Assembly (NCBI GenBank): GCA_001953115.1
Contig: LSSL01000164.1
Span: 72,285 to 136,284, forward strand
Source: Smittium mucronatum
Taxonomy: Eukaryota > Kickxellomycota > Harpellomycetes > Harpellales > Legeriomycetaceae
Direction of reading: 5' to 3'
DNA length: 64,000 nucleotides
Position numbers and translations under genes: made by a program. This document shows positions 55,459-64,000 of the stretch, in pieces. Positions within the stretch are counted from its first letter, which is position 1; each line of letters opens with the position of its first letter. The notes under the pieces were generated by a model. That model made no database searches. It was not told the origin of the DNA and worked only from the letters and a program-made list of their open reading frames with translations.

Positions 55459-56188
55459 AAAAACCTCAAAAAAATTAACACCCGGTAAATTAAGTCAAAA
55501 TACAAAAAATTATAAAATTTCTTAATGTATATAATTTGGTGATTTTACACTTTGCACTTCAATTTCTTTGCCTTCAGAAAGTTTAAGCCAGAATTTTCAT
55601 TACATTAAGTACCTTCCAGTACCATTTTTATGTTTAAATAGAAATTTTCGCTTTTAGGGTGATTAACTTAAGTGATAAATACACGAACGCTTGCATTTTA
55701 GAATCTATAAATCTAGAAATATAAAATATGAATTCTTTTCTATAGAAATTTTCAAAATCAAAGTGATAATAATTTAAGCTTCTGAAAAAAAAAAGAAAAA
55801 AACCTTATATTCTTTTTCTAAACTCACAGATCCCGAAAGTTTAACTCCATAAAAGTGATTTCTCTAACTGTCTAAACGCTTAAATATCATCAATTTTAGA
55901 TTAAAAATTTGAAATTTTAGGTTTGTAATATTATATAAGAAAAAATTTCAAATGTCATTTTAGCGTTTTTTTTCAAGTTATCGCAATTCAAATTTTTGTG
56001 AATAATTTTTTTGCGGATACTGTGGGATAATTTCCACCGGTTTTCTAGAAATTAAATTGAAAAATTGAAAAATTGAAAACTTATTTATAAATAAAAAATA
56101 ATATATGTCCAATTTCTCACCCTTTAACGTTCGGGGGTTTATATGCAATTTAATATGTCAGAAAGATAAAAATTATTAAAAAAAAGCC
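55459..56188 (-). repeat. right 730-bp terminal inverted repeat of a MULE-like element
   Basis: Inverted partner of 49,718-50,450. Outside the arms, the flanks (tttcaaaaatgtt on the left, gactattttttaaa on the right) show no convincing 8-11 bp target duplication, so insertion is old or the ends have been altered. The outer few bases after the shared ggctttttttt differ. Confidence 0.9.
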
Positions 56189-57090
56189 GACTATTTTTTA
56201 AAACCCTTTTTAATTGAATCATTTTATAATTTTATAATTTATTAAAATTCAATTTAATATATTTTAGGAGTGAAGAAATAATAATTGATATTTCTATTTA
56301 ATTTAAATTTAGGTATAATTTATTCACCCAATATTGAATTTATGTTGATTTAGAAAATATTCTAATTCGTAGATTATTGTAACCTAAATTTTTGTTGGAA
56401 TTTTCAGTAATGTATATATATATATTATTTACTCCTTTGAATATTATCTCTCTTTATAAGCTCCATAAATGATTTTCATTGTATATATTTGAAAAAAAAA
56501 AATTTTTTTTTTCTCCCAAAAAAAATCGTGTTAAACTACCACCTATTGAAAAAAATAATTCTATTCCCTATGCACTCTCTGCTATTTATAGTTTAACTAT
56601 AAAAATTTATTTTATTAAAATTTTCAGATAATTTTAATTAAAGGATCAACATTTTTAATTTTTTTTTTCTTGAAAATTTAGCCCTAATTTATAAGATTTT
56701 TTTAAAAACTGAAGTTTTTATTATAAGTTTACCTTATGCTGATTTTTTTCTCAGTATTTGAATATTATTTTTAATGAATATACTTCAAGAACTGAATGAA
56801 TTAAATTAATTAGGGTAAGTTTTTTTATTACCGTTAATAACAAAAAAAGAAAGTTAAAATGTAAATCTTGAAGCATTTGCTATATTTATTTAATGCTAAT
56901 ATTTTTATACTATAAATTTTGGCCATTTTCATATAAAAAAACAAAATTTATATTGTAATTTTTTTTATCCGAAACCGAAAATTTTCAGATTTCAAAAATT
57001 TCTGAAACTTTTAAAAACCGAACTCTAAAACCAGAAAATATCTTTTATAATTGAATTTGAGTTTGATATCATAAATAATAATATAAATAA
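56189..57090. other. AT-rich intergenic stretch
   Basis: No gene could be supported. A short protein-like frame near 56,530-56,590 (containing KLPPIEKNNSIPYALSA) could be an upstream exon of the frame at 57.1 kb, but no splice model could be closed. Confidence 0.3.
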
Positions 57091-57091
57091 T

Positions 57092-57352
57092 TTGTATTTT
57101 CTATTGGCCTATCATTTTTTTCAAATGATTGTGATTAATTTTTTCATCAATTTAGACTACACAACTCGCATAGAAGCATCTACTATAGGTAGATCTCCAA
57201 GAAGATATCAGGTTAAAAGACGTGCTTATAGAAAATTGCTAATTTTTCAGGAAGTAATTAAAAACACAGATTTTTTCGATAAAACCGTTGAGCTGAATTC
57301 AAAATCAATGATTTTTATTATTTTTCCATATTTATTCCGGCTATTTAAATAG
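57092..57352 (+). CDS. unrecognised exon-like open frame
   Basis: The part from about 57,156 has a product that looks like real protein: TRIEASTIGRSPRRYQVKR, then AYRKLLIFQEVIKNTDFF and KTVELNSKSMIF. It ends at a TAG at 57,350. It is preceded by a plausible 3' splice site (ttttttcatcaatttag, ending 57,155), so it may be the last exon of a gene whose earlier exons I could not find, or a broken gene. The first 20 residues upstream of the splice site look like translated intron. Codon use is more balanced than in the deserts. I do not recognise the family. It ends 54 bp from the tRNA gene. Confidence 0.4.
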   Translation: MYFLLAYHFFQMIVINFFINLDYTTRIEASTIGRSPRRYQVKRRAYRKLLIFQEVIKNTDFFDKTVELNSKSMIFIIFPYLFRLFK

Positions 57353-57395
57353 ATATGTTTGCAGAATCATCCATCCACATTGGTATCAAATGTGC

Positions 57396-57401
57396 AAAAA
57401 A
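57396..57401 (-). terminator. RNA polymerase III terminator of tRNA-Met
   Basis: Six T residues on the tRNA-sense strand, beginning 6 nt past the discriminator base, as expected for Pol III termination. Confidence 0.8.
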
Positions 57402-57406
57402 GTATT

Positions 57407-57479
57407 TGCTCTGAGTGAGGCTCGAACTCACGACCTTGAGATTATGAGACTCACGCTCTACCAGCTGAGCCATCAAAGC
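57407..57479 (-). tRNA. tRNA-Met (CAT), elongator type
   Basis: A complete 73-nt cloverleaf. The acceptor stem GCTTTGA/TCAGAGC pairs fully with one G-T wobble. The D arm is GCTC/GAGC with loop AGCTGGTA. The anticodon loop is CTCATAA with anticodon CAT. The T arm is GTGAG-TTCGAGC-CTCAC and the discriminator is A. The T-T opposition at 31/39 also occurs in yeast elongator tRNA-Met, and there is no intron. Internal A and B boxes are intact. Confidence 0.96.
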
Positions 57480-58221
57480 ACGGCACCGGAAGATATTTTT
57501 AAGTTTTTATATATTTATTTTTGTTGAAGTTTCAAGGAATTTTTATATCTTTTGTTCTTCGGTAAACAAGGTGCTTATTTTAAATAAATATTTATCAGTA
57601 TAAAAAATTAGAGTTAAATATTGGGTCAGATTATTGACACTTTAACCAAAATATGAACTAAACTCAATTTTTATTGGAATGTTTCCAAAATAAACCCATT
57701 AGTATGTCAGTTTATTAAACCCTAAAAGGGAAATAGAAAATCTAAATCTAAAGTGTTTCTTTCGTATAAGAGTCTCCCATATAGTATATAATATGCGCCC
57801 CATTAGCATGATATTATCCCAATTAAAATTTAAAGAGAAATGAACGCTGACTATTCAAAAGTTTCGGCTTACTGTCGCTAAAAATAAAGACAAAATAATC
57901 GATTTCATTTAATTTACAAAAGTAATAAAAAAAAGATGATAATGGGCTTTAAAACCAAAGAAAAGTAATATTCGAATGCAAGATGTAAAGAGAATTTCCT
58001 GTACGGATAATAACGAATAAACCGAAGAAACAAAATCTACCTAAGAGGTAATTAATAAACAAAATAAAATTTTAACTCAAGAAACCTAAGAAATTTAATA
58101 TGAATAGAGAAAGATCAAATAAGTAGAGAGGATTGAAATAAGAAGATTATGAAAGCTGGTAGAAAGATAAATCTGTAGCGTTGGAAGGGGATCGAGTGAG
58201 GGGTAGTATTAGAAAAAAGGG
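57480..58221. other. spacer between tRNA-Met and SFT2
   Basis: No gene or RNA is seen. It contains the 5' flank of the tRNA and the 3' flank of SFT2, which share the same strand. Confidence 0.4.
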
Positions 58222-59257
58222 TTAAAACGGCAGAACTGAGCCCATGCGAGAAACGCCTGAAGCAGCACTGACCAGTCCACTACTTCCTCCTGGTAAATAA
58301 GAAACGATATATCTAAAAAGAAAATTGATAAGAAGAAATGATTTTAGAAAATTGAGAAAAAAAGTTGAATAGCAAGAATGAAGGGAATAATAATACTTTA
58401 TGAGAGCGAATATCTGCATCACTGAGAAAATGATGGTAAAGATATAGGATTTGATCTAGTAAGCATATTTAAATAAATAGATTTAATATATTATAAGATT
58501 TGATAAATGAAATTGAATGAGGTTTAAGTTACGAAAATCGAGCAGTATAATGTAAGGAACACTGAAGATAAGTAAAAAGCAGAGAATATTCGACGTTCTT
58601 TAGAAATGAGGTGATAGAAGTGAGATCTGGGACCATTTAAAAGTGATATTCTAAAAAAAAGCAATATATATGTACATAAAAAAGATTCAATATAAATATA
58701 AATATACTTACGCTAGTATAATCATCAGGTTTCCCATAGAAAAGCTAGTGGCAAATTTTGAAGGAGTAATGACGATAAATGGTAGGGACATGAGGGACTG
58801 TAGGGAAAGTAAACACATGAATTTTTTTTTTAAATTTTATAGAAGAAAAATGAGAATGATATAGAAGGGGAGAAAGGAGTATGGTAAAATAGTAAAAGTT
58901 CATACCATCATAAGACAAAATACAGCCATTAATCCAAAGCCAATTCCGCCAGCCCATCTCTGGATTAGAAATAAAAAATTTTAAAAAAAAATTGTGAAAA
59001 AATTAAAGAAAAAGTACCTGGAACGTGGTTAGACCAAACCATTCGGGCTGGTTTTGGATGTTGTTTGGATCTGAATTTCCGGTCAGGGAAAAATTCTCTA
59101 CTCGGGTTCTGGCACTATTAGCGAGACTGGCGGCACCATCAGCTATACTGGAGAAGAAACCAGCTGATTCGGAAGTTGATTGATCGCCTGAACCTGATGG
59201 GGTATATCTACCCTGTGATGTTTTTAGGCTTCCTAGACCTTGCATCAATGAAGACAT
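58222..59257 (-). CDS. SFT2: SFT2-family Golgi vesicle transport protein
   Basis: Six exons rebuilt by eye: 59,257-59,018; 58,959-58,906; 58,797-58,712; 58,650-58,533; 58,455-58,397; 58,312-58,222. All five introns are GT...AG and 58-108 nt long. The joined frame is 648 nt and gives 215 residues, the usual length for yeast Sft2. The soluble N-terminus (1-78) ends in PEWFGLTTFQ, joined to RWAGGIGFGLMAVF. Four hydrophobic segments follow, at about 84-108, 115-132, 150-168 and 169-193, with the family motifs PSKFATSFSMGN, NGPRSHFYHLISKERR and YIVSYLPGGSSG. The family acts in fusion of endosome-derived vesicles with the Golgi. Where many relatives have Trp before YIVSYLPGG this model has Lys, formed by a codon split across the last intron. 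The start ATG has A at -3. Confidence 0.92.
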
Positions 59258-60223
59258 CTTAAAAATTAATTAATGATATTTTTAAAAATTGTTTTGAAAA
59301 GAATTGTAAAAGATGAGTCAAATCTCCTTCTGATCTAAGAAACCTTATCCATATATACCGATCCTTTTTCTAACCTTTGTTGTTGAAAACCCAATACAGG
59401 TATCATGTGAAAAAAATATCCATTTAATTGGTACATATTGCCAAGTGTGGGTAATTATTGGGATATTAATTAGCGAATATCTAATATGTTGTTAGGCCAA
59501 GATCGCTTTCATTAGATAAGTATTGACTATTTTACTTGTATGTAGACTATTGGGTAACTATTTGCAGTTCGAGGAATCAAAAATGCCTTTGATTTTTCGA
59601 CTCGTGTTATATCTCAACAACTATTGTCTATGATAATTGGTCAAGTTTTTTCAAGGAATAAAACAATAATGGGGAGCTCAACAAACAAGTTGGCTTCTCG
59701 AGCTTGTAGCTTCTGGTATTTAGATCTTTCATGATAGCATAAAAATGCTTCAACCCTCTCCCGCTATAAACTCAGGCTCCAAGTAAATATTTAATGAAAT
59801 TATAGTATTTATATTGATTAATAAGTGATACTGTTCGACTTCTTTATTGAAAGAACTATACAGCTCATTAAATCGAAGGATTGCATGTATTTTAATCAAA
59901 AATATCTAGTATCAGCTAAGCGTTATTGAATAATTAGACTTTAGTATTTGTTGAACTGGGTAAACCCAAGTGTATTGATGGATTGATCCTATAGGTAACT
60001 AAAAGTTTAAGTGGAATCCTGAGGCATCTAGATTGAAATTTGTAAACCCAACCGAACAATTGCTAACGTAATACTTATGCATCCTCGAACCCCATTCGAT
60101 AAGAGCTGGAAATAGCTCCGAAGGGCAGAATTCCTTGCATTTTTTCAGAGACGCAAATATTATACTTTTCTGATTACGCTATACTAAAATTTCGCATGAG
60201 GTTGTAACATTCTTGGTTGTTAA
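59258..60223. other. upstream region of SFT2
   Basis: Moderately GC-richer sequence without a supported gene. It must hold the SFT2 promoter. Between about 60,080 and 60,180 it may include debris related to the elements that follow. Confidence 0.35.
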
Positions 60224-60426
60224 TTTTTTTTTGTATCACGGAATTTTATTGTAAGATAACGTCATTAAAAACTATACTAAAAAAATATGAAAAAAAGAAA
60301 AATTCGTATAGAAAAGACTATTATCCTAACTACAATAAGCTCCTCTGCCGGACTAACGGCTGCGTACTTACGGGAAAATGTTTCAATCTACCAACCGAAA
60401 GACCCCCCCCCTGGCATTGCTTCAAA
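60224..60426 (-). mobile_element. poly(A)-ended retroelement fragment, copy 3
   Basis: Read on the - strand it matches the copy at 46.0 kb throughout: gaagcaatg, a G9 tract (C9 at 60,403-60,411 on the + strand), ggtagat, gtaagtacgcagccg, gtccggcagagg, tagttaggataatagtcttt, then caataaaattccgtgatac and an A9 tail (60,224-60,232). The last 23 bp are also present at 299-321. Similarity continues weakly past the listed 5' end (cctcagtcat), so more of the element may extend toward 60.5 kb. No clean target duplication was found. Confidence 0.65.
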
Positions 60427-60837
60427 TAAGCAGGATGACTGAGGTTACGTGCAGTCAGGAATTAAGCCCTTTGACAATGAACAATAGTTCGTTGAAGCTA
60501 CAGAGCTCCTAGTCAGAGCCTACTTCTAACAGGATTAATAAAATTAGGCTCCTACCCAAACGTGGGATTGATCGACATGGATCTCCTACAAATAGCTGTT
60601 AGACGCTGAGATCCGTATGACTGTCAAACGCTGGACTTGTGCACTAGACTATGTCTCAGCTGTGCTAAACGACCGGTCCTCCTGTTTCTAGATGATCCTC
60701 CTCTGGAATCGCTGTCCTCCGAATCGCTGTGCGATTTCTCCACTATTCCCAACCAAGAATAGTACAAAGCTGTATGAAATTTTGTTCTACAGTACTTCGA
60801 AAAGTACACTATTAAGCCCCTAAATCATGGCAAGGTA
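60427..60837. other. GC-richer transposon debris
   Basis: Clearly less AT-rich than the rest of the window but without a stable frame. It lies between the poly(A)-ended repeat and the DIRS-like relic and may contain eroded parts of either. A 61-codon - strand frame (60,809-60,624) has a Ser/Asp/Arg-rich product and no supporting signal. Confidence 0.35.
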
Positions 60838-62089
60838 TTTCACTCTCAGGGGCTGGATCCCCTGGCATCTAGGATGATCGATTACAACATCACTGGAGAA
60901 TTTGGACCAACCTGTATGCTTGCCCCCCATGGAACATGATTCCATAAATTATTCAGAAAATCAGGAGGGAGAAACTAACAATAACCCTGATTACCCCCTT
61001 CTGGAAGTCAGCCCTGTGGTTTCCGGAATTGTTGAAACTCTAATTCTAGAAGTCATTATGATCCCATTTCACCAGGTATTAACAGACCCGAAAAGTGGAA
61101 AGCGTTTAATGAATACCAGCAAGAGCTGGATGCTCACCGCTTGGAGAATAAGTGGTCACTGTACGAACGGTAAGGTCTTAATTATCAAACCAGAGCCATT
61201 CTATCCAATAAAAAAATGACAAAATGACTTATAAGTACGATATGAGCACATTCAGAGCCGTTTTATAAAATATTGCATGGATTTCACCGAAAGAACTTCA
61301 ACTAATAAGTCATTTGAACTCATAAACTTCTTTTATATAGGTCATTATCAAGATAACTGGTCTTACTCAACGACTAGAAACTATTCATCGGCTATTTTGG
61401 ACTTTTCTGGAATCAATAAATCAATTATTAATGTTGTTTTATTTAAAATTTTCATTAAATCTGTCTCTAATGCAAAAGACATCGATCTATCTTCAAACTC
61501 TTATGATCTATAGCCTATTTCAGAGAGACTGAAAGCTTATGGACCTAACTCAGTGATGCCCTTGGAAAAACTTACGATAAAGCCATTTTTTCTGTTATCG
61601 ACCTGTGGGTTTACGCGTCCAAGTGATATTTAATGGATAGCTGAGTCAAGACCAACTTCCTTGCACGACTCAGTCAAGTTTAAACCCGTCGAAGCTAAGA
61701 ATAAGCGAATGAGTCTCTCTATCGATAAGACAGTGAATATTTCCTCTGATATAATTGATTATCTTTGTCCCGTATCAGCATACTGAGAATACATAGCTAG
61801 AATAAATAAAATAGCATTTAATACCCACAAGGAACACAGAAAGAATTAAAAAAAGATGAAAGTTTATTTAATCAGAAGTTTGAAGGACAAAAACAAACTC
61901 ATATCCTCTGAGAATATAAGTAAACATATAAAAGTATTTTTAAATTTATTAAAGTTGCCACAAGGAGTAAAAAAACCGAAGTCCAAAGCATAAGGTTCGA
62001 GGTGGGCGACTACGGCTGGATCTAGCATCAATGAAGTCATCTCTCAAGGTTACTGGTTATTCCGCACGGTTTTTGATTCTTTCTACTAA
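60838..62089 (+). pseudogene. DIRS-like retroelement relic with tyrosine recombinase
   Basis: Two parts of a DIRS-type element are visible. In frame 3 (about 60,843-61,040) the end of the polymerase-region protein reads RIWTNLYACPPWNMIP, then LTITLITPFWKSALWFPELL. A frame 1 piece (61,078-61,173) reads INRPEKWKAFNEYQQ. From about 61,230 to 62,089 frame 2 carries a full tyrosine recombinase: an N-terminal SAM-like part (YSTTRNYSSAILDFSG), LTIKPFFLLSTCGFTRPSDI with the first catalytic Arg, a C-terminal SKHIKVFLNLLKLP, then ATTAGSSINEVISQGYW and FDSFY with the catalytic Tyr at 62,084. Five in-frame stops (61,511; 61,631; 61,784; 61,847; 61,991) of all three kinds interrupt it before the natural stop at 62,087, so it is dead. 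The expected second Arg appears as Lys (PKSKA). Large parts of the reverse transcriptase and gag are missing. Confidence 0.75.
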
Positions 62090-63552
62090 CTTTTACAACA
62101 ATACCGATCTAACCTAACAGAATTAATCTTCATTTCCAAATAAGTTCACTCGATATACATGAAATTTCGGAAGGTTATTTTTTTACTATTATTTCTTATT
62201 TATCACCTAATATTAGGCTTAGGTACACTCTGAAGGTACATCAGCGTATTTTTCTAACTAAATGCAATTCTAGATTGTTTGAATATCATGAAAAACTATA
62301 ATAATTGTATGGGTAGAAAAATGCTCTGGATGCCCATCCACCACACCCATGTATTTACCCAAAAAATTAAATTCTGGGTCAAAAAAATTGACGTGTAGTA
62401 CAAAAGTGGGTTCAGCCTTTTAAATATTCAGAAATGTGTACTCTAAGCAATTTATTAAAAAAAAGTGTCATACGATTGAGTATTTTCGAAAGATAATAAA
62501 ATACCACCACACACATCAAGCTTATTTTTCTAATGAAATACAATATGATAACTTGGACCTAAAGGTAAAATTTCAGGGTCAAAGCTATCCCTTAGTGACA
62601 ATAAACTCCAACCTGGATTAGGATATTTTATTTTATTGAACTGAATGAAAATTTGGCTAAAATTTGCAATTATTTCATTAGCCGAACGATTATATTAATT
62701 AAATTAATAAAAAAATAATTAGCGGTTCAATATCCCTCGATGCGATAACCATCAAAAAACAATCGAAACCACTTAAAAATCAAAATCACTCAAAATAATC
62801 AAATTCTCCTGTAAATCAAAACCAAATACAACATATTTATAAATATCAGAAGCTTGATCAATAATAAGTCATTTATCAAAGCTGAAATCAAAGCAACATA
62901 AATATTGACTATGAAAATGGCACAAAATAGCCCGCTGGAGACGAAAGAGTTAATTAAAAAATCATTCAATAAAAAATATAAATAAATAAATTTTATTGTA
63001 TATGTGAGAGTTTTAATTTGTAGGAAATTTTATAATGTATCTTGTTTCAGCGAAAATTCCGAAATATTATTCTTTATCCAATAAATTTGAAAATTTATGA
63101 TAAAAAATGATAAGTTTCACTAAAATCTATTCAAATTCCTAACTAGTATATTAGAAAAATGAAAATGCCTTTATGCTTTGTTAGATAGAAGCCAATAAAT
63201 TGAATTTTACAAATTCATCGTATAAATTTAATCGATATATTAGATAGTAAAATTTATTTGCAACAAAATATCATCTTCATTAACAACACCCTACATGGCT
63301 GCCTAATTTTTGATATAAATATTTCTTATAAAAACGAAAGGGGTTTTTTTAACATTAAACCCTGAAAGGGTCAAAGCGTTTATAGTTTTTTAATAACGTT
63401 CACATGATATAAATTAAAATTTCATTTAATTATATCATTAATCATTGGCACCTGAAAGATAAAAATTCAAAGCCTAACCCTTTCCGGGAAATTTTTACTT
63501 ATTAATTTTTTTAAAAATTAGTTTTTAAAACTTTTCATTAACTTTAAAATAA
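62090..63552. other. AT-rich region right of the DIRS-like relic
   Basis: No gene could be supported. A 61-codon frame at 62,436-62,621 (+) has an unremarkable product. Short ccctttccggga-type words recur at 63.37, 63.48 and 63.58 kb. Confidence 0.4.
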
Positions 63553-63769
63553 ATTTCCCGTAAAAAAAAAAAGTTAAACCTTTCCGGGATCGAATTAAAA
63601 CCTCACTCCTATTTGAAAATATTGAAAACCTCATTGGATCAATTACTTGATATACCCAATAGTATAAAAATAATATGTATCTTATTAAAACCAACCCTTT
63701 CGTTGCTAGTGGGCTATGTCGCGCTATTTTCGTGTCCCTTTTTTTTACGGGAAATTTATTTTAAAGTTA
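63539..63769. repeat. perfect 29-bp inverted repeat
   Basis: Positions 63,539-63,567 and 63,741-63,769 are exact reverse complements (core aaaataaatttcccgtaaaa), separated by 173 bp. The right arm lies inside the hydrophobic open frame. Transcribed, the segment would fold into a strong stem; it could also be the ends of a very small transposable element. Confidence 0.9.
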
Positions 63770-63894
63770 TAAAAAGTCATAAAAACATAATTAAAAAAAT
63801 TCTTCCTGAACTCCCCTCTGCCGCTCTAGCAGCTCCATACCTCTTGTTTATTTGTTCAATAGTTCTGGTGAATCACTTAAATTCTTTAGTTTAA
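63553..63894 (+). CDS. unrecognised hydrophobic open frame (possible exon)
   Basis: About 113 codons are open to a TAA at 63,892, with no ATG until well inside, so it would have to be an exon or a fragment. The product has two hydrophobic stretches: KPTLSLLVGYVALFSCPFFL (about residues 47-66 of the open frame) and the C-terminal SAALAAPYLLFICSIVLVN. A basic loop (FKVIKSHKNIIKK) lies between them. This suggests the end of a membrane protein, but I do not recognise the family. No clear splice acceptor marks its start. It overlaps the right arm of the 29-bp inverted repeat, which weakens the case for a conserved gene. Confidence 0.3.
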   Translation: MSRKKKKLNLSGIELKPHSYLKILKTSLDQLLDIPNSIKIICILLKPTLSLLVGYVALFSCPFFLREIYFKVIKSHKNIIKKILPELPSAALAAPYLLFICSIVLVNHLNSLV

Positions 63895-64000
63895 GTGTTC
63901 ATGGAACGCGGATGCCAATCAAAAATTTTGCTGTCTCCAACACAAATTTATGATCAGCGATGTCAGCTTGTAACTGAATTAAATTATTTTTAGACCCCCC

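Noticed and set aside
60060..60110. tRNA-like T-loop word on the - strand (GGTTCGAGG)
   Set aside because: The base that should close the T stem is not C and no acceptor, D or anticodon arms can be drawn.
60624..60809. Ser/Asp/Arg-rich - strand frame
   Set aside because: Lies in transposon debris; not preserved beyond 61 codons and no partner exon.
61511..61993. Stop codon reassignment to explain stops in the recombinase frame
   Set aside because: TAG, TAA and TGA all occur in the frame, while LARP1 and SFT2 are read with the standard code and end at TAA.
62436..62621. 61-codon + strand frame
   Set aside because: No domain or splice context; likely chance.
1..64000. CRISPR array, rRNA operon or bacterial gene cluster
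   Set aside because: No regularly spaced repeats, rRNA-like sequence or closely packed unspliced genes were seen; spliced genes show this is eukaryotic nuclear DNA.

Overview
This window looks like gene-poor, very AT-rich nuclear DNA from a eukaryote, most likely an early-diverging fungus. The evidence is: two intron-containing protein genes with short GT...AG introns (58-108 nt), a tRNA-Met(CAT) close to the yeast elongator form, a LARP1-type protein that keeps the DM15 cap-binding region, and decayed transposable elements of two types (MULE with a SWIM zinc finger, and DIRS-like with a tyrosine recombinase) that are common in such fungi. The lineage is an inference; a Harpellales or other Zoopagomycota genome would fit. 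A run of N at 22,615-23,108 shows this is an assembly scaffold.

Layout. 1-19.7 kb: AT-rich desert with one 33-bp retroelement scrap near the left end, microsatellites and a GT-skewed block at about 8.4-9.5 kb. 19.78-20.73 kb: dead MULE transposase on the + strand. 22.6-23.1 kb: gap. 24.1-27.3 kb: LARP1 homologue on the - strand, in a GC-richer island that reaches about 28.8 kb. 28.8-49.7 kb: desert with a 57-bp tandem duplication, an inverted repeat pair around 41.7-45.5 kb and a poly(A)-ended retroelement fragment at 46.0 kb. 49.7-56.2 kb: a 6.5-kb composite made of two near-identical inverted arms of about 730 bp around a second dead MULE transposase. 57.1-62.1 kb: second GC-richer island with an unidentified exon-like reading frame, tRNA-Met, a six-exon SFT2 gene, a second copy of the poly(A)-ended repeat and a DIRS-like relic. 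62.1-64 kb: AT-rich, with an unidentified hydrophobic open frame and a perfect 29-bp inverted repeat.

The intact genes are housekeeping: LARP1 (translation control of mRNAs through La-motif and DM15 RNA/cap binding), SFT2 (Golgi/endosome vesicle traffic) and elongator tRNA-Met. They show no functional link. Everything else that can be recognised is transposon debris. The two MULE relics support each other, because the same transposase motifs appear in both at almost the same spacing. I found no CRISPR array, rRNA, operon or bacterial-type system. Most short open frames in the deserts are chance products of AT-rich DNA.
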